From assembly GCF_963924675.1 (NCBI RefSeq), contig NC_089221.1, positions 92,598,772 to 92,662,771 on the forward strand: DNA of 64,000 nt, read 5' to 3'. Source of the stretch: Phocoena phocoena. Lineage: Eukaryota > Chordata > Mammalia > Artiodactyla > Phocoenidae. Both the position numbers and the translations under genes were made by a program. Below are positions 33,120 to 45,784 of this stretch, piece by piece. Under the pieces are notes generated by a model, which was given only the letters and a program-made list of their open reading frames with translations, was not told where the DNA came from and searched no databases. Every line of letters starts with the position of its first letter. Within the stretch, counting starts at the first letter, position 1.

Positions 33120-34620
33120 GAGAAGTAAAGCCTCCAAATTATTTTATAAATATAGAACAATATTTATGACAAAACTTTTCAAAGCTATCACAACAAAAGG
33201 AACTATAGACCATATATGAATACAAGCATCTCAGACAAAATGTTTGTAACCAGAATCCAATATAACTTTAAAAGAATAGACTTCATTCCAGGAGGGCAAA
33301 GGTCATTCTACACCAGGAAATCTAATAATATAATTTCCCATGTTTCTCAAACAAGTAAAACCATTTAGTCATCGCCATTGGTGCTTAAAAAAAAAAAAGG
33401 ATAAAATGTAACATATTTCACTATTTTTTAAACTGTCCTTAATAAAATAGGAATAGATACTTTCTTACTATGTTAAGATATATATAGAAGGCCAGCATCA
33501 ATGTAAATTCGTGCAGTTGTTATGGAGAACAGTATGGAGGTTCCTTAAAAAACTAAAAACAGAGCTACTATATGATCCAGCAATCCCACTCCTGGGCATA
33601 TATCCGAAGAAAATCATAATTAGAAAAGATACATGCACCCCAATATTCATTGCAGCACCATTTACAATAGTCAAGACATGGAAGCAACCTAAATGTCCCT
33701 CGACAGAGGAATGGATATAAAAGATGTGGTACATATATACAATGGAATATTACTTGGCCATAAAAAGGAATGACATAATGCCACTTGCAGCAACATGGAT
33801 GGACCCAGAGATTATCAAACTAAGTGAAGTAAGTCAGATAGAAAAAGACAAATATCACATGATACCACTTACATGTGGAAGCTAAAATATGACACAAATG
33901 AACTTATTTACAAAACAGAACCAGACTCACAGATAGAAAATAAACTTATGGTTATCAAAGGGGAAAGGGGGTTGGGGAGGGATAAATTAGGAGTTTGGGT
34001 TGGCAGATGCAAACTACTGCATATGATAAACAACAAGTTCCTACTGTATAGCACAGGGAACTATATTCAATATCTTGTAATAAACTATAATGGAAAAGAA
34101 TATGAAAAGAACATGTATGTGTATAACTGAATCACTTTGCTGTACACCAGAAACTAACACAACATTGTAAATTAACTATACTTCAATAAAAAAAAAGAAA
34201 GCCAGCATCACGCTTAAAGGTGAGATAAAAGAATAATTCCTGTTAAATTCGGGAATGAGACAAAGATGTCCATTAACTACTCTTAGTTAACACTGTCCTA
34301 TATAAGTGTTAATTAATGCAAAGACAAGAAAAAGAAATGAAGTTGTAAAACAACATTACTTGCAGAAGATCTAGTTATTTAGAAATTCCACAATAATGAG
34401 TTGATGTGTCATTAGAGAAAAGTAAGGAAATTCAGTAAAGTGGGTATTACAAATATAATGAGAACATTAATAGCTTTCTATATATAATAGCTACTTGTTA
34501 AAATTTTAATCTTAAGGATCCCATTTACAATAACAGTAAACACAAACTACTCAGGAAATGGTCTAACAAGGAATGGATAGGAATGAATAATAGATTCACA
34601 CATCTCATACTCTCTAAGAA
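33120..34620 (+). mobile_element. Old L1 ORF2 fragment, host of a young L1
   Basis: Left part: 'ataggactt'-type RT-region text such as 'agaatagacttcattccagg'. Right part: 'acaaagatgtccattaacta', 'catttacaataacagtaaac' and 'tagctttctatatataatag'. These continue L1 ORF2 order across the young insertion. Both halves are frame-broken. Confidence 0.65.
33501..34200 (+). mobile_element. Young 5'-truncated L1 (700 bp)
   Basis: From the ORF2 end ('gatccagcaatcccactcct', 'acatggaagcaacctaaatg') through 3'UTR 'gtaaattaactatacttcaa' to an A-tail. A 10 bp TSD, GCCAGCATCA, lies at 33491-33500 and 34201-34210, inside the older L1. Confidence 0.95.
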
Positions 34621-35401
34621 TTGTTTTTATGGTTTTTAAACTTTTAGCCTATAGGAAGGCCTGATTCCCAGTAGAGTCTGTGACTAATTATAGTGAAATT
34701 GGCCCCCCTGGAGCTAAGCTGCCTTGTCACCACATTTTAGAAGGGAAAGAACACTGTCCCCATAGTCCAGACCCCAGAGGCCTGATTTGCTCACTAAGTG
34801 ACTGTGTGACCTACACAAATAACAACTTTTTTGAACCTTGGTATCCTCAGGGTTTAAGAAAAAGAGTGGGTTGCACATATTGAATCAAATATAATAAACT
34901 GGAGTTCATAGATGTGTTTCCTTTGACCTGCTTGAAATTAGTTTCACTGAGTAGTCAAAACTGGGATACTTGGCATAAAAATCTGCATTCTCAGATTCCT
35001 TTGAAAATTGCACAATCTGACACAACAGAGCTGGCCTCTCCCATTGCTACAGTTAGTGGTAGCTGCAGAAGCTCTTGCCCCTTCTCTCAGAGCCTGGCCC
35101 CAATTTTGCAGACACCCCCCCCCGACACACACTGCCCACCGTCCCAGGGTGACCACCACGGTGTCACCAGCCTGATTATTTACCTGATCAGCTGACCCTG
35201 AAGGCATTTCGTTGCAGCCCTTGGTTGTTCTGTAGGACTTCTTTCACTTTTACAGTTTAATGATTCTAACATTTGGTCTAGCTGTCAGTCTAGGAAATAT
35301 ATTCCTTTTCCATATTACTTAAAAGCCTGGGCATTTTGAGCTACTGTGGGTGTAGCAAGCTCAGGCTCCATGCTTTTCTTTCTTTTTCCTTTTGCTTGTA
35401 G
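34621..35401. other. No recognised feature
   Basis: Includes a C-run at about 35115-35123 and a pyrimidine-rich tract just before the exon-like segment. No repeat is identified. Confidence 0.35.
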
Positions 35402-35513
35402 CGGACTATCCTTGGTTACCATGGTGATTACCACCCCTTAATGATACGCTGCTACCGCACGGGGAATGTAATGTTCTTCAAGTGTGGTGGAAAGCAGTGG
35501 GGAACAGGAGTAG
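35402..35513 (+). other. Exon-like segment, 112 bp, unidentified
   Basis: A long pyrimidine tract ends 'ccttttgcttgtag', an unusually good acceptor. The donor is GTAG/gtataaa. Only one frame is open: 'RTILGYHGDYHPLMIRCYRT' followed by 'GNVMFFKCGGKQWGTGVG'. It starts at phase 0, compatible with the end phase of 4374-4562, and ends with one extra base. I cannot name the protein. 37 codons is too short to rule out chance. Confidence 0.25.
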
Positions 35514-36159
35514 GTATAAAAGCTTTCTCCCCGCCTCTGTCCCTGGGTGCTCCTCAGTCACCACAAAGGACAAGAGCAGGCTGCTGATCAATCCCTCCAG
35601 ACAAGCTAACACGAGAGCTGTTGTCAAGATGGAAATATCTTCCCTGGGTCCCAGTGCACACGTGGGAACCCTGAGAAAAGCTATTTTCAACCTCTGGAAA
35701 GTGTTCTGCCTCAAGTCTCATGGGACTTAATTAAAATAATCAGATTTCACAGCCAAGGCTTTTGACTCTAACCTCCTACATGAAATGAGCATCCCATGTG
35801 CAAAGAGGCCCAGCTCACCCGTACTCAGAGCAAGTGATGTCTCTAATTGCATGCTTGCCTACTGGTAGGGATATCAGGGTCCGAGGTTGGCCCTTTCTGA
35901 CCAAATTGAGGGCAGTGGCCCTGCCTGGACCTTCCAGGCCTCACTTCTGAGGTGTCAGGGGTTCTGACTGTGGCCAGGGAGGTGGGAGAAGAATGCGGGC
36001 TCTCTCTAGTCCACAAAACCCTCCAGCATGCAGGGGCTCCCTCCTTGCAATGTCACTTTGAGAGGCAGGTCGGATGTGCCCAGTGCTGACCTGGCTCACC
36101 AGGGCTTTGAAGTCTCTAACTCCTAAGGTCCATTTTAAAACCATGGCTAGAGAATAACA
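35514..36159. other. No recognised feature
   Basis: Unassigned sequence of moderate GC. An 82-codon plus frame and a 78-codon minus frame overlap at 35478-35730. No repeat is seen. Confidence 0.4.
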
Positions 36160-36554
36160 AAAAAGAAGCAGACTCATAGATATAGAGAACAAACCAGTGG
36201 TTACCATGGCGGGTGGGGGGGAGAATATAGGGGTGGGAGAGTGGGAGGTACAAACGATTGGGTAAAATAAGATAGGCTCAAGGATGTACACAAAATGTTC
36301 ACTGCAGCTCTATTTACAATAGCTGGAACATGGAAGCAACCTAAGTGTCCATCGACAGATGAATGGGTACAGAAGATGTGGCACATATATACAATGGAAT
36401 ATTACTCAGCCATAAAAAGAAATGAAATTGAGTTATTTGTAGTGAAGTGGATGGACCTAGAGACTGTCATATAGAGTGAAGTAAGTCAGAAAGAGAAAAA
36501 CAAATACTGTATGCTAACACATATATATGGAATGTAAAAAAAAAAAAAAAAAAG
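36160..36554 (+). mobile_element. Two L1 pieces in swapped order
   Basis: Piece 1 (about 36160-36285) is L1 3'UTR ('actcatagatatagagaaca', 'caaaccagtggttaccatgg'). Piece 2 (about 36286-36554) is the end of ORF2 ('tttacaatagctggaacatg', 'aatggaatattactcagcca'), followed by an A-run of 18. In an intact L1, piece 2 directly precedes piece 1. No TSD was found around either. Confidence 0.75.
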
Positions 36555-36757
36555 GCAGGCTCCTTAGTTGCAGCTCATGGGCTCCTTAGTTGCAGCTCAC
36601 AGGCTCCTTAGTTGAGCCTTGCCAGCTCCTTAGTTGCGGCATGCAAACTCTTAGTTGTGGCATGCATGTGGGATCTAGTTCCCTGACCAGGGATTGAACC
36701 CAGGCCCCCTGCATTGGGAGTGCGGAGTCTTATCCACTGAGCCACCAGGGAAGTCCT
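36555..36757 (-). mobile_element. Long CHR-type SINE lacking its tail
   Basis: 'ctccttagttgcagctca' units repeat four to five times, then 'agggattgaacccaggcccc' (box B region) and 'ccaccagggaagtccta'. The expected T-run at the left is missing. The element abuts the A-run of the L1 piece directly. Confidence 0.8.
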
Positions 36758-37140
36758 ACAGCCTCTTAGATTCTTAAGTGTACAATACAGTTGCTATCTC
36801 TAGGTACAAGGTTGTACAGCTGATCTCTAGAACTTACTCATTTTGCACAGCTGAAACGTTATGCCCATTGATTAGCAATTTCCCATTTCCTCCTCCCCCT
36901 GAGGTTGAATTTTAAGAAATGAGTTAATAGACTAGCGTCACCTCTACAGGACTTACCCTCTCTTTTCTTCTTTCATGCCCCTTCAAATTTCCATACAGTT
37001 AAATTTTGATTACAGTAAGTCACTGAATAGATATGTGATAAAGCAAGTAGAATCTAGGTGATAGGTATACAGAAGTATCCACTATAAAATTATTTCAACT
37101 TTTCTACACATTTGAAATTTTCATAATATATATTGGAAAA
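36758..37140. other. Possible old L1 piece, poorly resolved
   Basis: 'gctgatctctagaacttact' and 'caatttcccatttcctcctc' resemble the reverse of a polypurine part of an L1 3'UTR. 37030-37140 is A/T-rich and unassigned. Confidence 0.3.
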
Positions 37141-37560
37141 TAAATGACTGAAGCAGAGTTTACAAATGGGTGGCCCACAAGCCGTGTAAGATCCACAGAC
37201 ATGATTTATTTGGCCTTCAAGATTTTTTTTAATTAAAAAAAATTTTAATACAATTTTTAAAGGTTACTTTCCATTTACAGTTATTACAAGATATTGGCTA
37301 TATTCCTCGTGTTGTACAATACATCCTTGAGCCTGTCTTACACCCAACAGTTTGTATCTCCCACTCTCCCACCCCTATATTGCCCCCCGACACACACTGC
37401 TAACCACTAGTTTGTTCTCTGTATCTGTGAGTCTGCTTCTCTTTTGTTATTTTCACTAGTTTGCTGCATAAGATTTTTAAAATATTGAATCAGTTGCAAA
37501 CATTTTAAAAGGCAGAAGATGTCAAAAAAAAATCTGGATTTCTGGGTTTTCTGGACAAAT
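37141..37560. repeat. Unnamed ancient repeat, copy 1, split by an L1
   Basis: 'caaatgggtggcccacaag', 'catgatttatttggccttca', and beyond the L1 'aaatattgaatcagttgcaa'. Related phrases recur at 49820-50110, so this is a dispersed family, hAT-like in style. I cannot name it. Confidence 0.4.
37228..37469 (-). mobile_element. L1 3'UTR fragment, antisense
   Basis: 'aggttactttccatttacag', 'gttgtacaatacatccttga' and 'gtttgttctctgtatctgtg' are reverse L1 3'UTR. A 9 bp TSD, AAGATTTTT, lies at 37219-37227 and 37470-37478. Confidence 0.8.
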
Positions 37561-38739
37561 CAAGAGATTTAACAATATCAGGCCCCACGTTCTTGCATGG
37601 GAACACTTGGCTGGAACTGGGGAGTGGCTGTCCCCTCTCAGTGGGACACGTCCTCTCCATTTGGACACAAGACCCACTAGATACGCACTCCTCATTTATC
37701 TTACTTGAATGGACTGCTTCTCAGTTGATGACACTGATAACAGAGCAACCTCAAAAGGGGGGAAAAAGACACAAAAGGATGGCATATGTGTCTGTGTGCA
37801 CACATACGGTTGGCAGGAAAATGCAGTCCTGCACCTTCATCCTTGTTTTGTTTGGTCAGGGGGCAAAGCCTCCCTGCTTGGCCTTCTACTCACAGCCTCC
37901 TGAGATGCTGCTCGGTTCCAAGCCATGAGGCTAAGTGGGCTGAGTAGCCCATAAACAGCTCTGGGTGTGGCCATATCGAAAGGAAGGTCTTGGGACTAGC
38001 TGAGCAAGGCTGTATTTATTTTCAAATGTCTGCCTTCTGACTAAAATGCCTCAGTTAGCGCCCTAAATAGATTGTCTCCTATCAACTTGGTGCCATCATC
38101 ATTTACCATAAAGCTTCGTCATTAGATGCCAGGCAAAGAGAGCCAAGTGGAATTCAGTTGTCCTAGAGCCTAAATTTGATCTGTGCATATCACGATGGGA
38201 AAATTCTACCTCTTTCATTTTTCTTTCTGACATAAAGGAGGTGTGTGGGTTAAAATACTTTCTCAGAGGCAAATGGATGCTTGTCCCAGTGTTTAATAGT
38301 GTTTCCCAAAACTGATTTTTCCTCTGCTTCTGCCTTTTCCTTGCAGGGATCCACACTCAGAATGATGCTTCACTGGGGTGTGCTCTGCTCCCAGGGTCTG
38401 TTCTTGGTTGGGAGGTCCTAGGATGGGAGACGCGTCTTTTAAATATACTGATAATCAGTCCGCTGCGAGAGCTGTCTAGAGCGCAGTACATCCTCTTTGG
38501 TGATGATACTAACAGTGATGATACTAACAGTGAACTCTGCTCCCTTTGCCCTTCTGTCTCCAGTGCTTTCTTTTGAGCTTGGAATCAATTCTGTCTCCTT
38601 CCTTGGCCGACTGCCCTTACGTGGTCTGACCCCTGCTCACCTACCAGCCTCATGTTGCCCGGCTCTTCTCTGCACTCCCTTGGAATGTCCACACCCAGGC
38701 ACACTTTCTAGTTCTTAAATAGAAAGCTTCTTTTTAATT
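37561..38739. other. No recognised feature
   Basis: Mixed sequence. It includes a small tandem repeat near 38502-38533 ('gatgatactaacagt' twice). A 111-codon plus frame at 37593-37928 has no support. Confidence 0.35.
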
Positions 38740-39085
38740 CTCAAACACCCACAGCTTGTCCCTGCCCTGGGGCTGCTGCATGTGCTCTGCCCACTGCCTG
38801 GACCTCTGTTCCTCCAGCTCTCGGCCTGCTGCCCTCATTCTAGCCTTGGGTCACAGACCAGCCCCCTCAGAGGCCTTTCCTGACCTCCATCCTCTTCCCC
38901 TTACGCTCAATTGTTATTGCATTATGCCCTCATTTTTCCATTGTAGTAATTATCTAAAGTTTATTTCATTTACTTATTCATTTATTGTTGCTGCCTCTTC
39001 TACTTCAATGCAAGCGCCACAAAAGCAAAGACCTTGTTTCTCGTTCACCATAGAATCCCCCATTCCTGGAACAAGTGTTTAATCC
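38740..39085 (+). mobile_element. L2 3' end
   Basis: 'ctgctgcatgtgctctgccc', 'cctcagaggcctttcctgac', 'cttattcatttattgttgct' and 'gcaaagaccttgtttctcgt' follow the L2 3' terminal order. The 108-codon plus frame covering it is a repeat artefact. Confidence 0.75.
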
Positions 39086-40454
39086 ATGAACGTCCACACC
39101 CAGGTTGATGAGGGAACTCTAACAATTGTAAGGCTGCAGGCATTAGGGCAAATGCTTCCAAAAAAATCAAGTCTATACACATTATTGGGTCTGCCTTTAA
39201 GAACGGCCTTTGACTGTTGGTAATATCTGGATGCCAATATTAACTTAAACCATGGGAGAGGAAGGCTGAGATTTAATGGTGTAATTTATTTCCTTAATTA
39301 TTAGGAGTTTATAACATGGCTTTGACTGGTGACACAAAAGGCAAGGTTGCCACCTAGTGTTTAGATGTGTAGATGTATGGCACTAGCCATACCTTAACAG
39401 AAAAAAATGAATGAGTCTATAGAAAGCCACACTTCCACAAACTGCTACAACACAGACCAGAACTTACCAACAGAGCACAGCTCTCCACAAAGTGTGTCTT
39501 AAGGGGCCCCGAATGGACTTGTTCCAGTCTCATGGGCTTCTGTCAAAAGTTGAGATACTGTCTTTGTTAGCTACTCAAGAAATCCCAAGCAACCAAGAGA
39601 GCTGTGAAGCTCAGTTTCACAAAGAAGCATATTCTTCAGACTGTGTTTTCTTAAATTCCACCTGCCTCCCCTGTCAAGGTGTGCTGCTTATAAAATAAGT
39701 GAAATCAGTGTTAAAGAAAACAACAACCCACCATCTCAATTGCTTTTTGTCCTGGTGACATAAGGAAGGATGTGTCCTCAAGGTTCAGGAGCTCATTAAC
39801 CATTTAGACCCCTAAGTGGTTGCAACCAAGCAGAAGACTTACCTGTGCTGAAAAATCTTGGTAGCCTTAGGCTGGGTATTTTCCATTTTCCCGCCATGCT
39901 GAAGACCGGCAAGACAAAGGGAAACTGTGAAAAGGGGCCAGATGAGGGTGGCACCAGGGGAAACCCATTTAATATAGAGCCTTGGTTACAGGCTCTTAAA
40001 ATATCACTCTGGGAAACTAGGTTATTAGAAATGACGGAAAAAGGGTGGTGAGATGAACTGGTAATAACCATGGCAACCAAACTATCCGTTTTCTTGTTAT
40101 TTCACTTTCCTTGAGACTAAAAATAGATTAACTGTAGGTCACTGCAAACAAGTCCAGCAATGGTTTATGTCTCCTGCTACAGTTTTTGCTAGATCATTTG
40201 TGGGCATTTGAAGAAATGCTCTCCTAACACTGAAAATGTACCATATACCTTTTGTTCTAACCATACAGGCTGTGCTTTCTATATTATCTTAATGCATATA
40301 GTGTTCTATTTTTGCTTTAAGATCTTTTTTCTAAGAGTAAATAAAAAATAGTTACGGAATAACAAAGCAAAAATTAGAATGCTTTTTGGAAACCACCTAC
40401 TTAATGCAGGAATCTTTTTTTTTTTTGTCATCCTAAGAGATCTAGACTCTGTTT
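39086..40454. other. No recognised feature
   Basis: Ordinary-composition DNA with short overlapping frames (39796-40080 minus, 39845-40051 plus). No named repeat is seen. Confidence 0.4.
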
Positions 40455-40469
40455 AAATCTCTGCAGTGA

Positions 40470-43121
40470 TAACACCTATGCTTCTGAAACTCTTCCAAAA
40501 ACTGCACAGAAAGGAACACTCCCAGACTCATTCTACAAGGCCACCATCACCCTGATACCCAAACCAGACAAGGATACCACACACACATAAAAGAAAATTA
40601 CAGGCCAATATCACTGATGAACATAGATGCAAAAATACTCAGCAAAATACAATGATACATTAAAAGGATCATACACCATGATCAAGTGTGATTTATCCCA
40701 GGGATGCAAGGAGTCCTCAATATCCACAAACTAATCAATGTGATCATCACATTAACAAACTGAAGAATAAAAACCATATGATCATCTCAGTAGATGCAGA
40801 AAAAGCTTTTGACAAAATTCAACACCCATTTATGATAAAAACTCTCCAGAAAGTGGACACAGAGGGAAACTACCTCAAAATAATAAATGCCGTATATGAC
40901 AAATCCACAGCTAACATGATTCTCAATGGCAAAAAGCTGAAAGCATTCCCTCTAAGATCAGGAAAAAGGCAAGTATGTCCACTCTTGCTACTTTTATTCA
41001 ATATAGTTTTGGAAGTCCTAGCCACGGCAGTCAGAGAAGACAAGAAATAAAAGAAAACCAAATTGGAAAAGAGGAAGCAAAACTGTCACTGTTTGCAGAT
41101 GGCATCATACTATACATAGAAAATCCTAAAGATGCTACCAGAAAACTACTAGAGCTAATCAGTGAATTCAGTAAAATTGCAGGATACAAAATTAATGCAC
41201 AGAAATCTCTTGCATTCCTATACACTAACAACAAAAGATCAGAAAGAGAAATTAAGGAAACAATCCCATTTACCATTGTATCAAAAAGAATAGAATACTT
41301 AGGAATAAATCTACTTAAGGAGCCAAAAGAGCTGTACTCTAAAAACTATGACACTTATGAAAGAAATCAAAGATGACACAAACAGATGGAAAGATATGCT
41401 GTGTTCTTGGATTGGAAGAATCAATATTGTCAAAATGACTACACTACCCAAGGCAATCTACAGATTCAGTGCAATCCCTATCAAATTACCAATGGCATTT
41501 TTCACAGAACTAGAACAAAAAAATTTTTTAATTTGTATGGAAACACAAAAGGCCCCAAATAGCCAAAGCAATCCTGAGAAAGAAAAATGGAGTTGGAGGA
41601 ATCAGGCTCCCTGACTTCTGATTATACTACAAAGCTACAGTAATCAAAACAGTATGGTACTGGTGCAAAATCAGAAATATAGATCAATGGAACAGGATAG
41701 AAAGCCCAGAAACAATCCCAAGCACCAAAGGTGATTTAATCTATGAGAAAGGAGGCAAGAATATACAATGGAGAAAAGACAGCCTCTTCAATAAGTGGTG
41801 CTGGGAAAACTGGACAGCTACATGTAAAAGAATGAAATTAGAATATTCTCTAACACACAGAAATAAACTCAAAATGGATCAAAGACCTAAATGTAAGGCT
41901 GGAGACCATAAAACTCTTGGAGGAAAACATAGGCAGAACACTCTTTGACATAAATTGCGGCAATATTTTTTTGATGCCCCTCCTGGAGTAATAAAAATAA
42001 AAATAAACAAACAGGGCCTAATTAAACTTAAAAGCTTTTGCACAGCAAAGGAAACCATAAACAAAATGAAAAGACAACCCACAGAATGGGAGAAAATATT
42101 TGTAAATGAACTGACTGACAAGGGATTAATCTCCAAAATATACAAACAGCTCATGAAGCTCTATGTCAAAAAACCAAACAACCCAATCAAAAAATGGGCA
42201 GAAGCTATAAATAGACATTTTTCTAAAGAAGACATACAGATGGGCAAGAGGCACGTGAAAAGATGCTCAACATCACTAATAATCATAGAAATGCAAATCA
42301 AAACTACAATGAGGTATCATCACCTCACACTGGTCAAAATGGCTATCATCAAAAAGTCTACAAACAATAAATGGTGGAGAGGGTGTAGAGAAAAGGGAAC
42401 CCTCCTACACTGTTGGTGGGAATGTAAATTGGTACAACCACTATGGAGGACAGTATGGAGGTTCCTTAAATAACTAAAAATAGAACTACTGTATGATCCA
42501 GCAATCCCACTCCTGGGCATTTACCCAGACAAAACTATAATTCAAAAGGATACATGCACCCCTATGTTCATAGCAGCACTATTTACAACAGTCAAGACAT
42601 GGAAGCAACCTAAATGTCCATTGACAGAGGAATGGATAAAGATGTGCTACATATATACAATGGAATATTACTCAGCCATAAAAAAGAATGAAATAATGCC
42701 ATATGCAGCAACATGGATGTACCTAGGGAAGTGAAGTAAGTCAAACAAAGACAAATATCATATGATATCACTCATACGTGGAATCTAATTTTAAAAAATG
42801 ATACAAATGATCTTATTTACAAAACAGAAACAGACTTACAGATATTGAAAACAAACTTATGGTTACCAAAGGGAAAATGTGGGAGAGAGGGATAAATCAG
42901 GAGCTTGGGATTAACACACACACTGTTATATATAAGATAGATAATCAACAAAGACCTACTGTATAGCAGAGAACTCTATTCAATATTCTGTTATAACCTA
43001 TATGAGAAAAGAATCTGAAAAAGAATGATTACATGTATACGTATAACTGAATCACTTTGCTGTACACCTGAAACTAACACAACATGGTAAATCAACTATA
43101 CTTCAATAAAATTAGAAAAAA
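40470..43121 (+). mobile_element. 5'-truncated L1, 2.65 kb, ORF2 inactivated
   Basis: This runs from the reverse transcriptase domain of ORF2 to the 3'UTR and A-tail. The pieces can be read as frames at 40688-41050 ('[14 protein letters not shown]'), 40975-41376 (RT active-site region), 41348-41614 and 41955-42473 (C-terminal zinc-knuckle region '[15 protein letters not shown]'). They are separated by frameshifts and stops. The RT catalytic FADD box reads FADG. ORF1, the endonuclease and the 5'UTR are gone. A perfect 15 bp TSD, AAATCTCTGCAGTGA, lies at 40455-40469 and 43122-43136. It cannot be autonomous. Confidence 0.97.
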
Positions 43122-43204
43122 AAATCTCTGCAGTGACAAGGAGCTCACTACTCCATGATGTAGCAATTCCATTATTAAACTAATTGTTGGAAAGTTCCTT
43201 CTCT

Positions 43205-43300
43205 ATTTCCATTTATTCACATAATTGATATTTATTTAACACCTACCACTGTGCTGGGCACTTCAGATTTAGTGGTGAACACAGTCAGCTCAGTTCCTGA
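43205..43300. repeat. L2/MIR-class 3' fragment
   Basis: 'ttgatatttatttaacacct' and 'ctgggcacttcagatttagt', of the same block type as 27060-27182. Confidence 0.5.
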
Positions 43301-43390
43301 AAGTACAGAAGTTAAAATCTGCTTCCCTGTATCTTTGCTGTGAGTATGTGTAACTGGAAACAAATGTAGAAAAAGACCAATGTCTTTTTT

Positions 43391-43587
43391 TTTTTGCGGT
43401 ACGCAGGCCTCTCACCGTTGCGGCCCCTCCCGTTGCGGAGCACAGGCTCCAGACGCGCAGGCTCAGCAGCCATGGCTCACGGGCCCAGCCTCTCCGCGGC
43501 ATGTGGGATCTTCCCGGACCGGGGCACGAATCCGTGTCCCCTGGATCGGCAGGTGGACTCTCAACCACTGCGCCACCAGGGAAGCCC
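43391..43587 (-). mobile_element. CHR SINE
   Basis: 'gcggtacgcaggcctctcac' to 'ccaccagggaagccc'. A perfect 18 bp TSD, AAGACCAATGTCTTTTTT, lies at 43373-43390 and 43588-43605 (its T-rich end merges with the tail). The 147-codon minus frame is a SINE artefact. Confidence 0.95.
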
Positions 43588-43605
43588 AAGACCAATGTCT
43601 TTTTT

Positions 43606-44944
43606 CTATAGAAGTCTGCTAAAGTTTGCAGAGAAGCTTTAGATTTTTCCTTCACCAGCACAGCTTGTAGAGTCAGTGAGGATTCCTGAGCTACAAGCAA
43701 GCAAACTAATGAACAAAAGCCCTGGCTAAACATGGATCTATTTGAGAGAAGTGGGGTAGCTCAGAAAATTGAAGGGGGAGTGGAAGAATCAAGCCCGGAG
43801 AGAACAGAACAGAGGCAGCTTTGGGGAGCCAAAGAGCAGGAACCAATGGACAGTATTTTCAGGGTGCTGCTTTTGTTTCAGCAGCAATTGTTTTTAGTCT
43901 TTTGTCTCTAATCAGGAATTCAAATTTTAAGGAGAATCTGATTGGCCTGGCTTGGGGCCCATGCTCACCCCATGCTGGAGGTGGCAGTGGGACTTCTTGA
44001 TGTTCACAAAGAAGGTAGCCAATTAAGCAAAGCATGTTCCTGCAAAGAAAGATTAAGGAACTGCTGCCAGAAGGAAGAGGAATGGATGCTGGTGGCGAAA
44101 CCAACAAATGACCACAATGGTCGCCATCTTAACCACTTGGAGACAGGGATGCAAAGAGAAACCTGAAGCTCCTCCCTTAGAAAGGAACACTTGACTGCAA
44201 GGTCTGATAGATTTATCTCATCTCCCTAGTAATAATCCCTGGGTCTGCTTACCTTCTGTATCTGATCATCAGGATGACCTCGATGACTTCTTCCTTGTTG
44301 GTCTTACTTCAACCTGGATTCATTACCCTGGGAGGCACAGGAGGAGCCTCGCTGGCAGTGACGATTAAGACTCGGGTTTGCTCTCTGCTCTGCCTTTCGA
44401 AACCTGCCTGCTGGGTCCAGCCCAGGCACCAACACTGCCCTTGAACTTACTTCCCTTACTTCCAGACAAGCGTATTTACACACCAAGATTGTGATCCTCA
44501 TCCATTCCTTATTTCACCATTTTACCCACAAGCATGTTGTACAGCACTCTGTAAATGTAAATGAGCTGAGTTGGTTCCACGTGCTTGTTCTTGGGAATCA
44601 GGCAGTTTTGGTAAGAGTCACAAGGAACATCTGAGATTTTTGCTGGAGATTAATGTGAAGACTAAGTATCCGTATACCCATTGTGAAAAGGGAAAAATCT
44701 TTAACTTTCTCCACTATTCTAGTTTTGTTTGGAGATGATTACGGTATCCCAAATCACGTCTGCAGGTCCCTTCAGTGCCTTGGAATAGAATTCAATTGGG
44801 CCCAGGTGTGCTCAACTCTTGCATTTACGTGACATACTTTCTACCCAGTCTAATTTGAATACCAATCTCCTTGCTGAAAGAGGCCAGAGAGCTATTGACT
44901 AGATCTGCCTTTACCTTGCAGAACTGTGCTGTTTAAAAGAACAA
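43606..44944. other. No recognised feature
   Basis: GC-moderate sequence without a named repeat. The plus frame at 43942-44166 and overlapping minus frame lack signals. Single-copy sequence is plausible here. Confidence 0.4.
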
Positions 44945-45095
44945 TGGCTTTGCAACCAGAAAGACCTGGGTTTAAGCTTATTTCTGTCTCATACTAGTTT
45001 GTGTCTTTAGTTCAGTTACTCATCTATTCTATGTTTCCATTTTTTCATCTGAAAAATGGATCTACCCTCACAGGGTTGTTGGATTGATTGTATCA
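44945..45095 (+). repeat. MIR SINE fragment
   Basis: 'aaccagaaagacctgggttt', 'tcatctgaaaaatggatcta' and 'cacagggttgttggattgat' follow MIR order. Confidence 0.75.
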
Positions 45096-45780
45096 GTCGG
45101 GAGACAGAAATCACATCAGTTATTTTAACAGAGAATTTCATATAAAGATGCGTCAACCAAATACTGAAGAAATGAAAAGGGAAAAAAGAAACACTAAGGA
45201 AGTAGCTGTCTTAGGACGCAGCTACCACCCTAAAACCCGGGGAATAAATGGAAGAGTTTGGGACTGTTCAGGTTAGAAGCTTGAGGATGGGTCCTACAAA
45301 GCTGAGACTCAAGCCTCTGAGAAGGTTCACTGCTCAGCTGTACTGTTGCCTCAGGAGCTTGAAGGCGGCATCCTTGGGTGAGGCCTGGACCTCTGAGGAG
45401 GGGGCACTGACTAGCTGGTCCTGGGGTCTCTAGGGTATGTCATGGTGCTGGTTCTGTGAGTGCTGTTAAAAACGATCATTACGTGGGATCCTGAAAAGGA
45501 ACAAACAAACAAGATTCTGGATAAGCTCAAATACCAAGGATAATTGATTTGTAATTATATAAGTATATGGGTGCTTTTCAATCTAATAAGAGCAGTAAGG
45601 TTTATGTGTTGCAAATTTTCAATGTTTCCCAGTTTGTAGTTGGCCTTTCCATTTTTATATAAAAGAGTTTAAAATGTTTTATTTGAGGCTAATTTGTTGG
45701 TCATTTAATCAGAAAAAAACTCTATAAATATCCCCAAAACATTTCTTATACTTCTTTGATTCTTTGAGTCTTCATGCTGT
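45096..45780. other. Unassigned, possible ancient repeat
   Basis: 45100-45440 resembles an old dispersed repeat ('acagagaatttcatataaag'). 45440-45780 is AT-rich and unassigned. Confidence 0.3.
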
Positions 45781-45784
45781 AGAG

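Noticed and set aside
41955..42473. 172-codon frame as a host gene.
   Set aside because: It is the C-terminal part of L1 ORF2, including the zinc-knuckle-like Cys/His region, inside a TSD-bounded insertion.
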